A stretch of DNA of 64,000 nt from Aedes albopictus (Eukaryota > Arthropoda > Insecta > Diptera > Culicidae). Of this stretch, positions 46,063-57,745 are shown piece by piece (the stretch's first letter is position 1; each line of letters starts with the position of its first letter). Where the stretch lies: positions 297,639,080-297,703,079 of the forward strand of contig NC_085136.1 in the NCBI RefSeq assembly GCF_035046485.1. The letters are read 5' to 3'. A program made the translations under genes and the position numbers. The notes beneath the pieces are model-generated. The model was not told the origin of the DNA. It did not search any database and was given only the letters and a program-made list of their open reading frames with translations.

Positions 46063-46498
46063 GGAACATGGAATTGCAAGTCACTAGGTTTCGCAGGATG
46101 TGACAGGATAATCTACGACGAACTACATTCCCGCAACTTCGACATCGTGGCGTTGCAGGAACTTTGTTGGACTGGACAGAAAGTGTGGAAAAGCGGGCAT
46201 CGAGCGGCTACCTTCTACCAAAGCTGTGGCACCACCAATGAACTGGGAACAGGATTTATAGTGTTGGGCAAGATGCGACAACGTATGATCGGGTGGCAGC
46301 CGATCAACGCAAGGATGTGCATGTTGAGAGTTAAGGGCCGTTTCTTCAACTACAGCATCATCAACGTCCACTGCTCACACGAAGGGAGACCCGATGACGA
46401 GAAAGAAGCGCTCTACGCGCAGTTAGAGCAAAAATACGATGGTTGCTCGCCGCGTGACGTGGAAATCGTTGTCGGCGACATGAACGCGCAGGTAGGAT
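46063..46498 (+). pseudogene. RTE element: AP endonuclease N-terminal half
   Basis: The frame opens with GTWNCKSLGF (the conserved T-W-N start of the endonuclease), then FDIVALQELCW with the catalytic Glu, GRFFNYSIINVHCSH, and ends VVGDMNAQVGWEEM, holding the G-D-x-N active-site motif. The same frame stays open upstream to at least 45916 without an ATG. A separate short frame MALRRDRSVGVDPINHP begins at 45917. It is cut at 46498-46510 by the opposite-strand RTE copy and resumes at 49907. Confidence 0.85.
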
Positions 46499-46540
46499 GG
46501 GAGGAAATGTTCATTTCATTTATTTAGTATTACATCAAAT

Positions 46541-47572
46541 TCAAGATAAAACTGAATCAACAATATTTCTCCATAATACACGGTTCGTGGCTGCCGCTCT
46601 CCATCCTCGGTCGCGCCCGATGCTCGCCAAGTCACGCTCCACCTGGTCCGCCCATCGTTCTCTCTGCGCTCCACGCCTTCTTGTGCCAACCGGATCAGTT
46701 GCAAACACCAGCTTTGCAGGGTTGTTGTCCGGCATTCTTGCAACATGCCCTGCCCACCGTATCCTTCCGGCTTTGGCCACCTTCTGGATGCTGGGTTCGC
46801 CGTAAAGTGCAGCGAGCTCGTGGTTCATTCTTCTCCGCCACACACCGTTCTCCTGCACACCGCCGAAGATCGTCCTTAGCACGCGTCGCTCGAAAACTCC
46901 GAGTGCTTGCAGGTCCTCCTCGAGCATGGTCCATGTCTCGTGCCCATAGAGGATTACCGGTCTTATTAGCGTTTTGTACATGGTGCATTTGGTGCGTGGG
47001 TGAATCTTTTTCGACCGCAGTTTCTTCTGGAGCCCGTAGTAGGCCCGACTTCCGCTGATGATGCGCCTCCGAATTTCACGGCTCACGTTGTTGTCAGCCG
47101 TCAGTAAGGATCCGAGGTAGACGAATTCCTCCACCACCTCGAAAGTATCCCCGTCTATCGTAACGTTACTACCCAGACGGATCCGGTCGTTTTCGGTTCC
47201 GCCTACCAGCATGTACTTTGTTTTTGAGGCATTCACCACCAGTCCGACCTTTGCTGCTTCGCGTTTCAGGCGGGTGTACAGCTCTGCCACCCTTCCAAAT
47301 GTTCTGGCAATAATGTCCATGTCGTCCGCAAAGCACACAAATTGTCCGGATTTTGTGAAAATCGTTCCCCGGCTGTTGAGCCCGGCTCGTTGCATCACAC
47401 CTTCCAGAGCGATGTTGAAGAGTAGGCATGAGAGTCCATCACCTTGTCGCAGTCCCCGGCGAGATCCGAATGAACTAGATAGTTCACCCGAAACCCTTAC
47501 GCAGTTTTGCACACCGTCCATTGTTGCTTTAATCAGTCTAGTCAGCTTCCCAGGAAAGCCGTTTTCGTCCAT
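46541..47572 (-). pseudogene. RTE minus copy: RT palm, thumb and C-terminal domain
   Basis: The same frame upstream of 47572 carries FIDFKAAYDSIDR (motif A Asp) and enters ENGFPGKLTRLIKATMDG. Then come RRGLRQGDGLSCLLFN (motif B), CFADDMDIIAR (motif C, both catalytic Asp present), KTKYMLVGG, EEFVYLGSLL, YGHETW and the Arg-rich C-terminus ending NIVDSVLS at 46541. All RT catalytic residues are intact; only the frameshifts upstream disable the copy. Confidence 0.9.
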
Positions 47573-48153
47573 GATTCTCCATAGCTCTGCGCGGTCGATA
47601 CTGTCGTATGCCGCTTTGAAGTCGATGAACAGGTGATGCGTTGGGACCTGGTATTCGCGGCATTTTTGGAGGATTTGCCGTACGTCGACCGGCCGTCGAT
47701 GAAGCCGGCTTGATAACTTCCCACGAACTCATTTGTGTTAGGTGACAGACGACGGAAGATGATCTGGGATAGCACTTTGTAGGCAGCATTCAAAATGGTG
47801 ATCGCCCTGAAGTTCTCACATTCCAAATGGTCGCCTTTCTTGTGAATGGGGCAGATTACCCCTTCCTTCCACTCCTCTGGTAGCTGTTCGGTTTCCCAGA
47901 TCCTGACTATCAGCCGATGCAGACAGGTGGCCAACTTTTCTGGGCCCATCTTGATGAGTTCAGCTGCGATACCATCCTTACCAGCTGCTTTGTTGGTTTT
48001 GAGCTGGTGAATGGCATCCTTAACTTCCCTCAGCGTGGGAGTTGGTTCATTTCCGTCTTCCGCTGCACTGGCGTCATCGTTTCCTCCGTTGCCGTGGGCT
48101 CCCGTGTCTACGTTCTCCACTCCGTTAGGTGCTGATCGAAGTGCTGCTTCCAC
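47542..48153 (-). pseudogene. RTE minus copy: reverse transcriptase N-terminal part
   Basis: It contains LKTNKAAGKDGIAAELIKMG, WKEGVICPIHKKGDHLECEN and FRAITILNAAYKVLSQIIFR, the standard RTE fingers region, then FVGSYQAGFIDGRST. A frameshift near 47690 sends the following VRQILQKCREYQ region into another frame. The remaining residues of this frame are out of register. Confidence 0.88.
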
Positions 48154-49013
48154 CTTTCGATCACCTCACGTCCGTCCGTCAAAAGGCCTCCGTCTTTATC
48201 CCTGCATATTTCGGCTCGCGGCACGAAGCCGTTGCGGGATGCGTTGAGCTTCTGATAGAACTTCCGTGTTTCTTGGGAACGACACAGCAGTTCCATTTCT
48301 TCACACTCCGCTTCTTCCAGGCGGCGCTTTTTCTCCCGAAAGAGGCGGGTCTGCTGTTTCCGCTTCTGTTTATAACGTTCCACGTTCTGTCGAGTCCCTT
48401 GCTGCAGCATTACCGCCCTCGCTGCATTCTTCTCCTCCAAAACCGTTCTGCACTCTTCGTCGAACCATTCGTTCCGTCGATTCCGTTCCACGTACCCGAT
48501 GGTGCTCTCGGCTGCGTCGTTGATGGCTGCTTTCATTGTACTCCAGCAGTCCTCTAGAGGGGCCTCATCGAGCTCGCCCTCGTCTGGCAACGCGGCCTCG
48601 AGATTCTGCGCGTATGCTGAGGCGACATCCGGTTGCTTCAGTCGCTCTAGGTTGTACCGTGGCGGTCGCCGGCATCGTACATTGTTGATGACGGAGAGTT
48701 TTGGGCGCAGTTTGACCATCACCAGATAGTGGTCGGAGTCGATGTTGGCGCCACGATAGGTCCTGACGTCGATAATGTCGGAGAAGTGCCGTCCGTCAAT
48801 CAGAACGTGGTCGATTTGAGATTCCGTCTGCTGTGGTGATCTCCAGGAGTAACGATAAGGGAGGCTGTGTTGGAAAAAGGTGCTACGTATGGCCATATTT
48901 TTGGAGGCGGCGAAATCAATGAGTCGTAGACCGTTTTCGTTCGTCTGCTGGTGGGCTCTGAACTTACCAATCGTCGGTCTGAATTCCTCCTCCTGGCCTA
49001 CCTGAGCGTTCAA
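48108..49013 (-). pseudogene. RTE minus copy: endonuclease C-terminal half and linker
   Basis: It begins right after the shifted G-D-L motif (MNAQVGQEEEF). It carries FAASKNMAIRSTFFQHSLPY, SPQQTESQIDHVLIDGRHF with the conserved Asp-His pair, and NIDSDHYLVMVKLR with the S-D-H-Y-L-V catalytic motif. A long basic, Arg/Gln-rich linker follows. It ends at WKQHFDQHL, where a one-base loss shifts into the next frame. Confidence 0.88.
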
Positions 49014-49014
49014 A

Positions 49015-49440
49015 TCACCTATGATGACCTATGATCTTGACGTCGTGGCTTGGGCAGCGATCGTACTCGCGTTCGAGCTGCGCGTAAAATGCGTCCTTGT
49101 CATCATCAGTACTTCCGGAGTGTGGACTGTGCACGTTTATTATGCTGAAGTTGAAGAATCGGCCCTTGATCCTCAACCTGCACATTCTTTCGTCTATCGG
49201 CCACCAACCGATCACGCGCCTCTGCATATCGCCCATCACGATGAAAGCTGTTCCCAGCTCGCGTGTGTTGCCGCAGCTCTGGTAGATGGTATGATTACCT
49301 CTAAACGTTCGCACCATGGATCCTGTCCAACACACCTCCTGCAGCGCTACGATGCCGAACCCGCGGTCCTTCAGTAGATCGGCGAGTATGCGGGTGCTCC
49401 CAATGAAGTTGAGAGATCGGCAATTCCACGTACCGAGTTT
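49015..49440 (-). pseudogene. RTE minus copy: endonuclease N-terminal part
   Basis: The frame begins GTWNCRSLNF at 49434, runs through GIVALQEVCW (catalytic Glu) and KGRFFNFSIINVHSPH, then ends at a frameshift near 49020. There the text GATCATAGGTCATCATAGG contains a short tandem duplication just before the GDLNAQVG active-site motif, which falls in the next frame. Confidence 0.85.
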
Positions 49441-49918
49441 CCAATCGCAAGTCCTTTTTGTTCGCTGGGGTCGTTGCCGTTGGTCTCGGTTCGTATTATT
49501 CTGTTGCTGATTTTCCGTTACAATGGTTTTTTACGGCTGGCTCGTAGGGCCTGACACCAACCCCCTTCTTTCCGGAGGACCATAGTGCACAGTTGAGCTT
49601 AGAGTCCTTCCCTGGCACTCGGACGTAAATCAGCCGCCCCTAACATGGGGATCAGACGCTGTTGTGAGCCGCTCCTCCTGGAGAACAGACGCTCAGGTTT
49701 ACCGAAGCAAACCCCCCTTCCCTGTCAGCCTACGACCAAAGTTCCCACCGGGGTTGGTTACCCGATCTTCCCTAAGGTTGCTCATAGTTTCCGGCCGGTA
49801 CCGCGTGGAGGTAGGGATAGGAGTTGCTGGACAGAGGCTAGTGGATCACCATGGGATCTGAATTGCGCAGCATACCCAGCCTTTACCGTACCAAGGGAGG
49901 AAATGTACAGACCGGTAA

Positions 49919-50581
49919 CACAGCGTAACAAAAATTAACTTTTTGTCTGTCTCAAGAGCAAACTTATGTGTCTCCGAAGGATTTTGGGCCGCTGAGTCCG
50001 AATCCGGGCTCAGATTTGCACTAACACGTCACAATTTTGAGCTATACCTTAATTTATAGGGCAAAATATGCGATTTTGGGCTTTTTTGACTGCAAGCCAT
50101 TAAGCAAGGAAACATTTTTTTAAGCAATCAAAAGGTTAATTGGTCAATTAACATCTAAATTAACGACTGATTCAAAATATTTCGTTTTATCAAATCGAAT
50201 TTGATAGTTTTAAGCGATTTATGTTAGGTACGATATTTCCCATACAAGTCACCCTCCAAAAGTTGCATGTAAGTTTTCATACTAACATAAAATGCTTAAA
50301 TCTATCAAATTTGACTAGGTAAAACGAAATATTTTGCGTGAGTCGTTAATTTAGATGTTAATTGACCAACTAACCTTTTGATTGCTTAAAAAAAATATTT
50401 CCAAGCTTAATGGCTTGCAGTCAAAAAAGCCCAAAAAACGCATATTTTGCCCTATAAATTAAGGTATAGCTCAAAATTGTGACGTGTTAGTGCAAATCTG
50501 AGCCCGGATTCGGATTCTGCGACCCAAAATCCTTCGGAGACACATAAGTTTGCTCTTGAGACAAAAAAATGTTGCGCTGTG
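49919..50581. mobile_element. 663-bp foldback MITE with TAA target duplication
   Basis: The ends are CACAGCGTAACA and the inverse of CACAGCGCAACA. TAA flanks both (49916-49918, 50582-50584), the 3-bp TWA type of PIF/Harbinger targets. The arms are each about 310 bp and nearly complementary throughout, including CAAGAGCAAACTTATGTGTC and TCCGAAGGATTTTGGG, with a spacer of about 45 bp near 50230-50275. It interrupts the endonuclease reading of the plus-strand RTE. Confidence 0.85.
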
Positions 50582-50584
50582 TAA

Positions 50585-51632
50585 TCGGGCGAAACAGCCT
50601 GCACGCCGTATCGAATGATAACGGCCAGCGATGCGTAAACTTTGCAGCCTCCCGTGGTATGGTAGTCCGAAGCACCTTCTTCCCCCGCAAAGATATCCAC
50701 AAAGCCACCTGGAGATCACCCGACCATCAAACAGAAAACCAAATCGACCACGTTCTAATCGACGGTAAATTCTTCTCAGATATAACCAACGTCCGCACAT
50801 ACCGCAATGCGAATATAGATTCGGATCACTACTTAGTCGCTGTATGCATGCGCTCAAAACTTTCGACAGTTATCACCACGCGTCGAAGTCGAACGCCGCG
50901 GCTCAACATCGAGCAACTTCATAACGTAGAAGTGGCTGGAGACTACGCGCAGCAGTTAGCAGTGGCCCTACCAACGGAAGAGCAGCTTGGCGCAGCTACA
51001 CTTGAAGATGGCTGGAGGGACATCCGATCCGCCATAGGTAGTACCTCGGCTACAGCACTACGCTTCGCGACTCCGAATCACAGAAACGACTGGTACGACG
51101 GCGAATGTGAACAGTTGAAAAACGAGAAGAATGCAGCATGGGCGAGAATGCTGCAACACCGTACGAGAGCGAATGAGGCACGTTACAAACAGGCGTGGAA
51201 CAGGCAGAACTCAGTCTTCCGGATGAAGAAGCGCCAGCAGGAAGAACGAGATCGCGAAGCGATGGAAGAGCTGTACCGCGCTAAGGACACACGAAAGTTC
51301 TACGAGAAGCTGAACCGCTCGCGCAGAGGCTTTGTGCCACAAGCCGACATGTGCCGAGATAATCACGGGAATATTCTCACGAGCGAGCGTGAGGTGGCGG
51401 CAGCATTACGATGAGCACCTCAATGGCGACGTTGTAAGTACCGAAGGTGGCGTGGTAACAGATCTAGGAGTATGTGCACAGGACGAAAGACTTCCGGCCC
51501 CTGACCTTCAAGAGATTGAGGAGGAGGTTGGTCGGTTGAAAAACAACAAAGCCGCTGGAGCAGATCAACTACCCAGCGAGCTTCTAAAATACGGTGGAGA
51601 AGCACTGGTGAGAGCACTACACTGGGTCATTA
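50585..51632 (+). pseudogene. RTE element: endonuclease C-terminal half, linker and RT start
   Basis: It continues the endonuclease from 49918: IGRNSLHAVSNDNGQRCVNF, FAASRGMVVRSTFFPRKDIH, TENQIDHVLIDGKFF and NIDSDHYLVAVCMR (catalytic Asp-His). A basic linker follows, then, in a second frame after a shift near 51400, RWRQHYDEHLNG and LKNNKAAGADQLPSELLKYG, the start of the RT. It is cut at 51632 by the TA-flanked element. Confidence 0.88.
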
Positions 51633-52542
51633 GAGTAAAGTGGGGCAAAAGTTCGAGTGGGGCAAGAGTTTCTTTTGAAGTTTTTGAGCTCAATTCAAAT
51701 TATTTCTTCCGGGTGTCAAGGTTGCTCGAAGCCTTTTTGAAAAAGAGTCTTTCACTCCAAAAATTACGAAAATTGATCAATAATTCGAAAAGTTATGACA
51801 AAATGTTGGTTTTTGATCAAAAAATTGTAATATGCGATGGCCCTTCCAACGCATGGAATGGAATTGTAATGAAATGGAACTCGATATTTTATTTCGGGGC
51901 GTAACTCGGTATATTTTGAAGATGCTTTAGCATGTATAACTTTTTGCAAAAATTATTTGGAAATCATATTTTACACATAGTGGGGTAAAAGTTCGAATTG
52001 TGGGGCAAGAGTTCGAGTCATGTAGCAACTTTAGGTAAAAACCTAAAATTCTGCAAAATGTATATATTATCTCTAAAAATGATGGAATTAGTGAGAAAAT
52101 TCGATCAAAGTTGAAAAAAAATGTTGTTTCATCTGAATTTGGCGGAAAACTACTAATTTTTGGTGTAGTAAATTTAACCCTGATTTGGGTAAAATCCAGA
52201 TCGAACTTTAAAGTGTATTTCAGTTTCAACATAAAATATTAATTGGTTTTCGGTATTCAGATTACCAAAGTGTCGAAATAGTGTGCTACGGTTAGTGGAA
52301 TTCCACAAACACTAGATTCGAACTTTTGCCCCAGTGGTGGGGCAAGAGTTCGAATTAGACACACACATACACAAAGTGTTGTAACTCAAAATTAAAAAGA
52401 CATTTGGCGTAACTTTGTTCAGCAAATTTTTAGCTCATGGATGGTAGAATCACCACACGGTATTCATTTATTTTTATCTGCTTCGATTTCTTGAAAAAAG
52501 TTGAATTTTCAACTAAGGTCGAACTTTTGCCCCACCTTACTC
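51633..52542. mobile_element. 910-bp TA-flanked inverted-repeat element
   Basis: The ends are GAGTAAAGTGGGGCAAAAGT and the inverse of GAGTAAGGTGGGGCAAAAGT, with TA on both sides (51631-51632, 52543-52544). Taking it out with one TA leaves the RT frame continuous (HWVI, then TKIWEEE). The word GTGGGGCAAGAGTTCGA recurs inside near 51656, 51980, 52000 and 52335. No transposase seen. Confidence 0.85.
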
Positions 52543-52544
52543 TA

Positions 52545-53182
52545 CCAAGATTTGGGAGGAGGAAGTATTACCGGAGAAGTGGATGGAAGGTATCGTGTGT
52601 CCCATCTACAAAAAGGGCGACAAGTTGGATTGCGGGAACTACCGCGCGATCACACTACTGAGCGCTGCCTACAAGATACTCTCTCAAATTTTATGCCGCC
52701 GTCTATCACCGATTGCAAGAGAGTTCGTGGAGCAATATCAGGCTGGATTCATGGGTGAACGCGCTACAACGGACCAGATGTTCGCAATCCGCCAGGTGTT
52801 GCAGAAATGCCGCGAATACAACGTGCCCACACATCACTTGTTCATCGATTTCAAATCGGCGTATGATACAATCGATCGTGAACAGCTATGGCAGATAATG
52901 CACGAATACGGATTCCCGGATAAACTGATACGGTTGATCAAGGCGACGATGGATCGAGTGATGTGCGTAGTTCGAGTATCAGGGACACTGTCGAGTCCCT
53001 TCGAATCTCGCAGAGGGTTACGGCAAGGTGATGGTCTTTCGTGCTTGCTGTACAACATTACTTTAAAGAGTGTAACTAAAAGAGCGGGGATAAACACGAG
53101 TGGGACGATTTTCACGAAGTCCGTTCAGCTGCTTGGTTTCGCCGATGATATTGATATTATTGCTCGTAAATTTGAGACGATG
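52545..53182 (+). pseudogene. RTE element: reverse transcriptase core
   Basis: It carries MEGIVCPIYKKGDKLDCGNY, AAYKILSQILCRRL, QAGFMGERATTDQMFAIRQV, HHLFIDFKSAYDTIDREQLW (motif A Asp), RRGLRQGDGLSCLLYN (motif B) and LGFADDIDIIARKFE (motif C, F-A-D-D). It is cut at 53182 by the Transib-like foldback; the final residues of the open frame past that point (after KFETM) belong to the insertion. Confidence 0.92.
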
Positions 53183-56100
53183 CACAGTGGGAAAATAAGG
53201 TCCAAAACCGACAAAGAATTCTGTAACTTTTGAAAACCACGAACGCGGTTTACGAAGTTATACTTTTCTAATGTAAAAATGTGCGGGGAATCCAATAAAA
53301 CCGGTTTCATAGGCCGCACGGATCGTTAACATGCTCATTTTACCCCAATTCCTCATTTTATAGCCGTTTTTATAGAAATTCATGTATTTTCAGAAGCGGA
53401 AATGATCTTGAAGTATGAAAACTCGACCGATCATGCTCATATATATTGCGGATATGAATAAAAATGTTAAACTTGACCGCATGAATGATTGTCATGCCCG
53501 TTTTACCATATTCCCCCAGATTATCGCATTTCTGGTAAGATATGCCATTTATCTGGGTAGAAAATCAGTAAAAATCCATCAAAATGAGTTTTTAACTGGT
53601 AAATATATTTGAGCCATCGAATAAATTGGGATAAAAATCGAACGAGCTGGTTTTTGGTCATTTTTCCTTGATGCCCCAAAAATATCATTTTTTGAACTGA
53701 AGAGTTCTGCAACTTTTGAAATCCATGAATGCGGTTTACGAAGCCATACTTTTCTGATGTAAAAATGTGCGGGGAATCGAATAAGTCTGGTTTCATAAGC
53801 TGCACGGATCGTTAACATTCTCATTTTACCCCAATTCCCCAATTTTTAGCCTCTTTTAATAGAGATACATATATTTTCAGAAGCGGAAGTGATCTTGAAG
53901 TATACAAACTCGGCCAATCAAGCTCATATATATTGCCGATATAAATGAAAATGTTAAACTTGACCGCATGAATGATTGTCATGCCCGTTTTACCATATTC
54001 CCCCACATTATCGCATTTCTGGTAAGATATGCTATTTATCTAGAGAGAAAATCAGTAAATGTCCATCCATATGAGTTTTTACTTGGTGAATACATTTGAG
54101 CCTTCGAATAAATCAGGATAAAAATTAAAAGAACGGGTATGTTGGTCATTTTGCCTTGATTCCCCAAACATATCATTTTTAGAATTGAAGAGTTCTGTTA
54201 CTTTTGAAAACCACGTATGCGATTTACGGAGTCAGGTATATCTAATGTTAAAACGTGTGGAGAATCGAATAAAATTGGTTTCGTAGGCCGCACGGATCGT
54301 TAATATACTCATTTTACCCCAATTCCGCAATTTTTGTGTGTTTGATAGAAATTCATGTTCCGATGCGGATACGACCTTGAAGTATAAAAACTCGACCAAT
54401 CAAGTTCTTATATATGTATTTTGCCGAAATAAATAAAAATGTTAAACTTGACCGCATGAACAATGTCCATGCCCGTTTTACCATATTACCCCAGATTATC
54501 GCATTTCTGGAAAAATATGCTATTTGTCGAGGGAGAAAATCTGTAAATGTCCATCTAAGAGAGATTTTTATTTGAATATCACATTTGAGCCATCTATCTA
54601 TTACACCAGGGAACGAACTTATATCTTGGCCATTTTGCCTTGATGCCCCAAAAATATCTTTTTTTGAATTGAAGAGTTCTGTAACTTTTGAAAACCATGT
54701 ATGCTATTTACAAAGTCATATTTTTTTCAAGTTAAAATGTTTGTAAAATTTAATTAAACTGCTTGTGGCCTTTAAGGATCGTCAAAATACTCATTTAACT
54801 TCAATTTCTCAATTTATTGTGGATTTTCATAGAAATTAATGTTTTTAGAAGTGGAAATGACCTTGAAGTTTCAAAACTCAACCAATCAAGCTCATATATA
54901 CTGCCGATACAAATGAAAACGTCACACTTGACCGCATGAATGGTTGTCATGCCCGTTTCACCATATTCTCACAGATTATCCAAATACTAACTGTGAATAA
55001 TGTGTTTGTTCAACATTTTCAGTTTCGTACTTTTTAGGGTTAAACAAGCTATACATCTAAAAAGAAAATCAACAAATGACAAATTAAATAAAATTTCGTT
55101 TATAACCAATTTTAACTATCTAAAGAAAACGTGTTACGAAAATCGGTCGGAAATGCTTTTGGTCTATTTAGCACTGATTCCCCGTAAAATAAACAATTAA
55201 CTTTACATAACACAAAAATAATCTGAAACGTTTTTCTTTAAAAACAGTTTTTTAAAGATAAAACCCGTGAATTCTAGATGCAGCTTGTTTAACCCTGAAC
55301 ACAATAATTTAGATGAATTTGCAAAAAAAACGAGTTCAAATCACAGTTATGGCTCATGCGGGCATTAATCCAATTTACAGAGTTTTTGTCTTAGAAAATT
55401 CACTTGTAAGAATAAACGCTTTTGATAACATTCTGAGTTGTACAATTATTCAAAAAAGGATATTATTCGGGGCATCAAGGCAAAATGACCAAGATACAAG
55501 TTGGTTCGATTGTTGCATCCTGATTTATTAGATGGCTTAAATGTATATTTCTAACCAAAACTCATTTGAATGGTTTTTTTTTTGGATTTTTTGAGTGCTT
55601 ATATTCCAAAGTCATTAACGCTTTTGAAAATACATGAAATTCTATCAAATCCCAAGAAAATGGAAAATTGGGCTAAAATGAGTATGCTAACGCGCATTAA
55701 TCCCTTGATGCCTATGAAACCACTTTCATTAGATTCTCCGTACATTTTACATTAGAAGGGTATGACTTCATAAACTGCATTAGCGGTTTTTCAAAACATA
55801 TAAAATTCTTGTACATATTCAAAATATTATATTTATATTTCGGGATTTCCTGCAAAATGGCAAGATAAAAATTCGTATGATTTTTATTTCCTGATGTATT
55901 GGATGGCTCGAGTGTGTTTTTCAAATAAAAACTTATATGAACTCAACAGATTTTCTGAGCTTTTATACTTCAAAGTCATTCCCGATTCTGATAATACATG
56001 AACTTCTATTAAAAAATACTTAAAAATAGGGAAGTGGGGTAAAATAAGAAAGTGCGATAACGATCCGTGAGGCCCATAGAACGACTTTAATTCAATTACA

Positions 56101-57740
56101 TGCACATTTCTACATTAAAAAAGTTTGACTTCGTAAACCACATTCAAGATTTTCAAAAGTTATAGAATTCTGCAATTAACAAAAAATGATATTAAAATAA
56201 ACTAGATATAAAAAATGCGATAATCTGGGAACATATGGTGAAACGGGCATGACAACCATTCATGCGGTCAAGTGTGACGTTTTCATTTGTATCGGCAGTA
56301 TATATGAGCTTGATTGGTTGAGTTTTGAAACTTCAAGGTCATTTCCACTTCTAAAAAATATTAATTTCTATAAAAATCTGCAAAAAAATGATAAATTGAA
56401 GTTAAATGAGTATTTTAACGATCCTTGTGGCCTTTAAAACCAGTTTAATTAAATTTTTCGAACATTTTAACTTGAAAAATATATGACTTTGTAAACAGCA
56501 TACATGGTTTTCAAAAGTTACAGAACTCTTCAATTCAAAAAATGATATTTTTGAGGCATCAAGGCAAAATGGCCAAGATTAAGTTCGTTGATGTTCCCTG
56601 GTGTAATAGATATATAGATATATCTATATATATCTATAGATGGCTCAAATGTGATATTCAAATAAAAATCTCTCTTAGATGGACATTTACCGATTTTCTC
56701 CCTCGACAAATAGCATATTTTTCCAGAAATGCGATAATCTGGGGGAATCGATCAACGATCAAATCGGGCAAAATGACCAACATACCCGTTCTTTTAATTT
56801 TTATCCTGATTTATTCGAAGGCTCAAAAGTATTCACCAAGTAGAAACTCATATGGATGGACATTTACTGATTTTCTCTCTAGATAAATAGCATATCTTAC
56901 CAGAAATGGGATAATGTGGGAGAATATGGTAAAACGGGCATGACAATCATTCATGCGGTCAAGTTTAACATTTTCATTTATATCGGCAATATATATGAGC
57001 TTGATTGGTCGAGTTTGTATACTTCAAGATCACTTCCGCTTCTGAAAATATATGTATCTCTATTAAAAGAGGCTAAAAATTGGGGAATTGGGGTAAAATG
57101 AGAATGTTAACGATCCGTGCAGCCTATGAAACCAGATTTATTCGATTCCCCGCACATTTTTACATAAAAAAAGTATGGCTTCGTAAACCGCATTCATGGA
57201 TTTCAAAAGTTGCAGAACTCTTCAGTTCAAAAAATGATATTTTTGGGGCATCAAGGCAAAATGACCAAAAAACCAGTTCGTTCGATTTTTATCCTGATTT
57301 ATTCGATGACTCAAATGTATTTACCAGGTAAAAACTCATTTTGATGGATTTTTACTGATTTTCTCCCTAGATAAATGGCATATCTTACCAGAAATGCGAT
57401 AATCTGGGGGAATATGGTAAAACGGGCATGACAATCATTCATGCGGTCAAGTTTAACATTTTTATTCATATTCGCAATATATATGAGCATGATCGGTCGA
57501 GTTTCCATACTTCAAGATCATTTCCGCTTCTGAAAATACATGAATTTCTATAAAAACGGCTATAAAATGGGGAATTGGGGTAAAATGAGCATGTTAACGA
57601 TCCGTGCGGCCTATGAAACCGGTTTTATTGGATTCCCCGCACATTTTTGCATTAGAAAAGTATAACTTCGTAAACCGCGTTCGTGGTTTTCAAAAGTTAC
57701 AGAATTCTTTGTCGGTTTTGGACCTTATTTTCCCACTGTG
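53183..57740. mobile_element. 4.56-kb foldback element with CACAGTG ends, Transib-like
   Basis: The ends are CACAGTGGGAAAATAAGG and its inverse. The 5-bp duplication CGATG flanks it exactly (53178-53182, 57741-57745). A CACAGTG-type terminus plus a 5-bp, C/G-edged duplication is the Transib pattern. Each arm is a tandem array: on the left the word ACTTTTGAAA recurs at 53226, 53712, 54200 and 54684, a unit of about 486 bp. The right arm holds the inverse at 57688, 57201, 56509 and 56151, with about 280 bp missing from the third interval. The outer 500 bp of the arms are nearly identical. No transposase is readable near the centre (about 55000-55700). An AT-rich palindromic run lies at 56607-56640. 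Confidence 0.85.
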
Positions 57741-57745
57741 CGATG

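Larger units (their letters stand above)
46511..49894 (-). mobile_element. RTE-clade retrotransposon copy, minus strand, near full length, 12-bp target duplication
   Basis: The exact 12-bp duplication GGGAGGAAATGT flanks it (46499-46510, 49895-49906), fixing both ends at 3,384 bp. In minus orientation a leader of about 450 bases precedes the endonuclease, then linker, RT and C-terminal domain. A 3' UTR of only about 30 bases ends in ATAAATGAAATGAA; very short, simple-repeat 3' ends are typical of RTE. The frame is broken at three places, so it is not autonomous as assembled. It inserted into a related element in opposite orientation. Confidence 0.9.

Noticed and set aside
53579..57331. Frames of 61-114 codons with similar products on both strands (GNWGKMRMLTIRAAYET type)
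   Set aside because: They recur because the foldback arms are inverted tandem copies; they are mirror products of a non-coding repeat.
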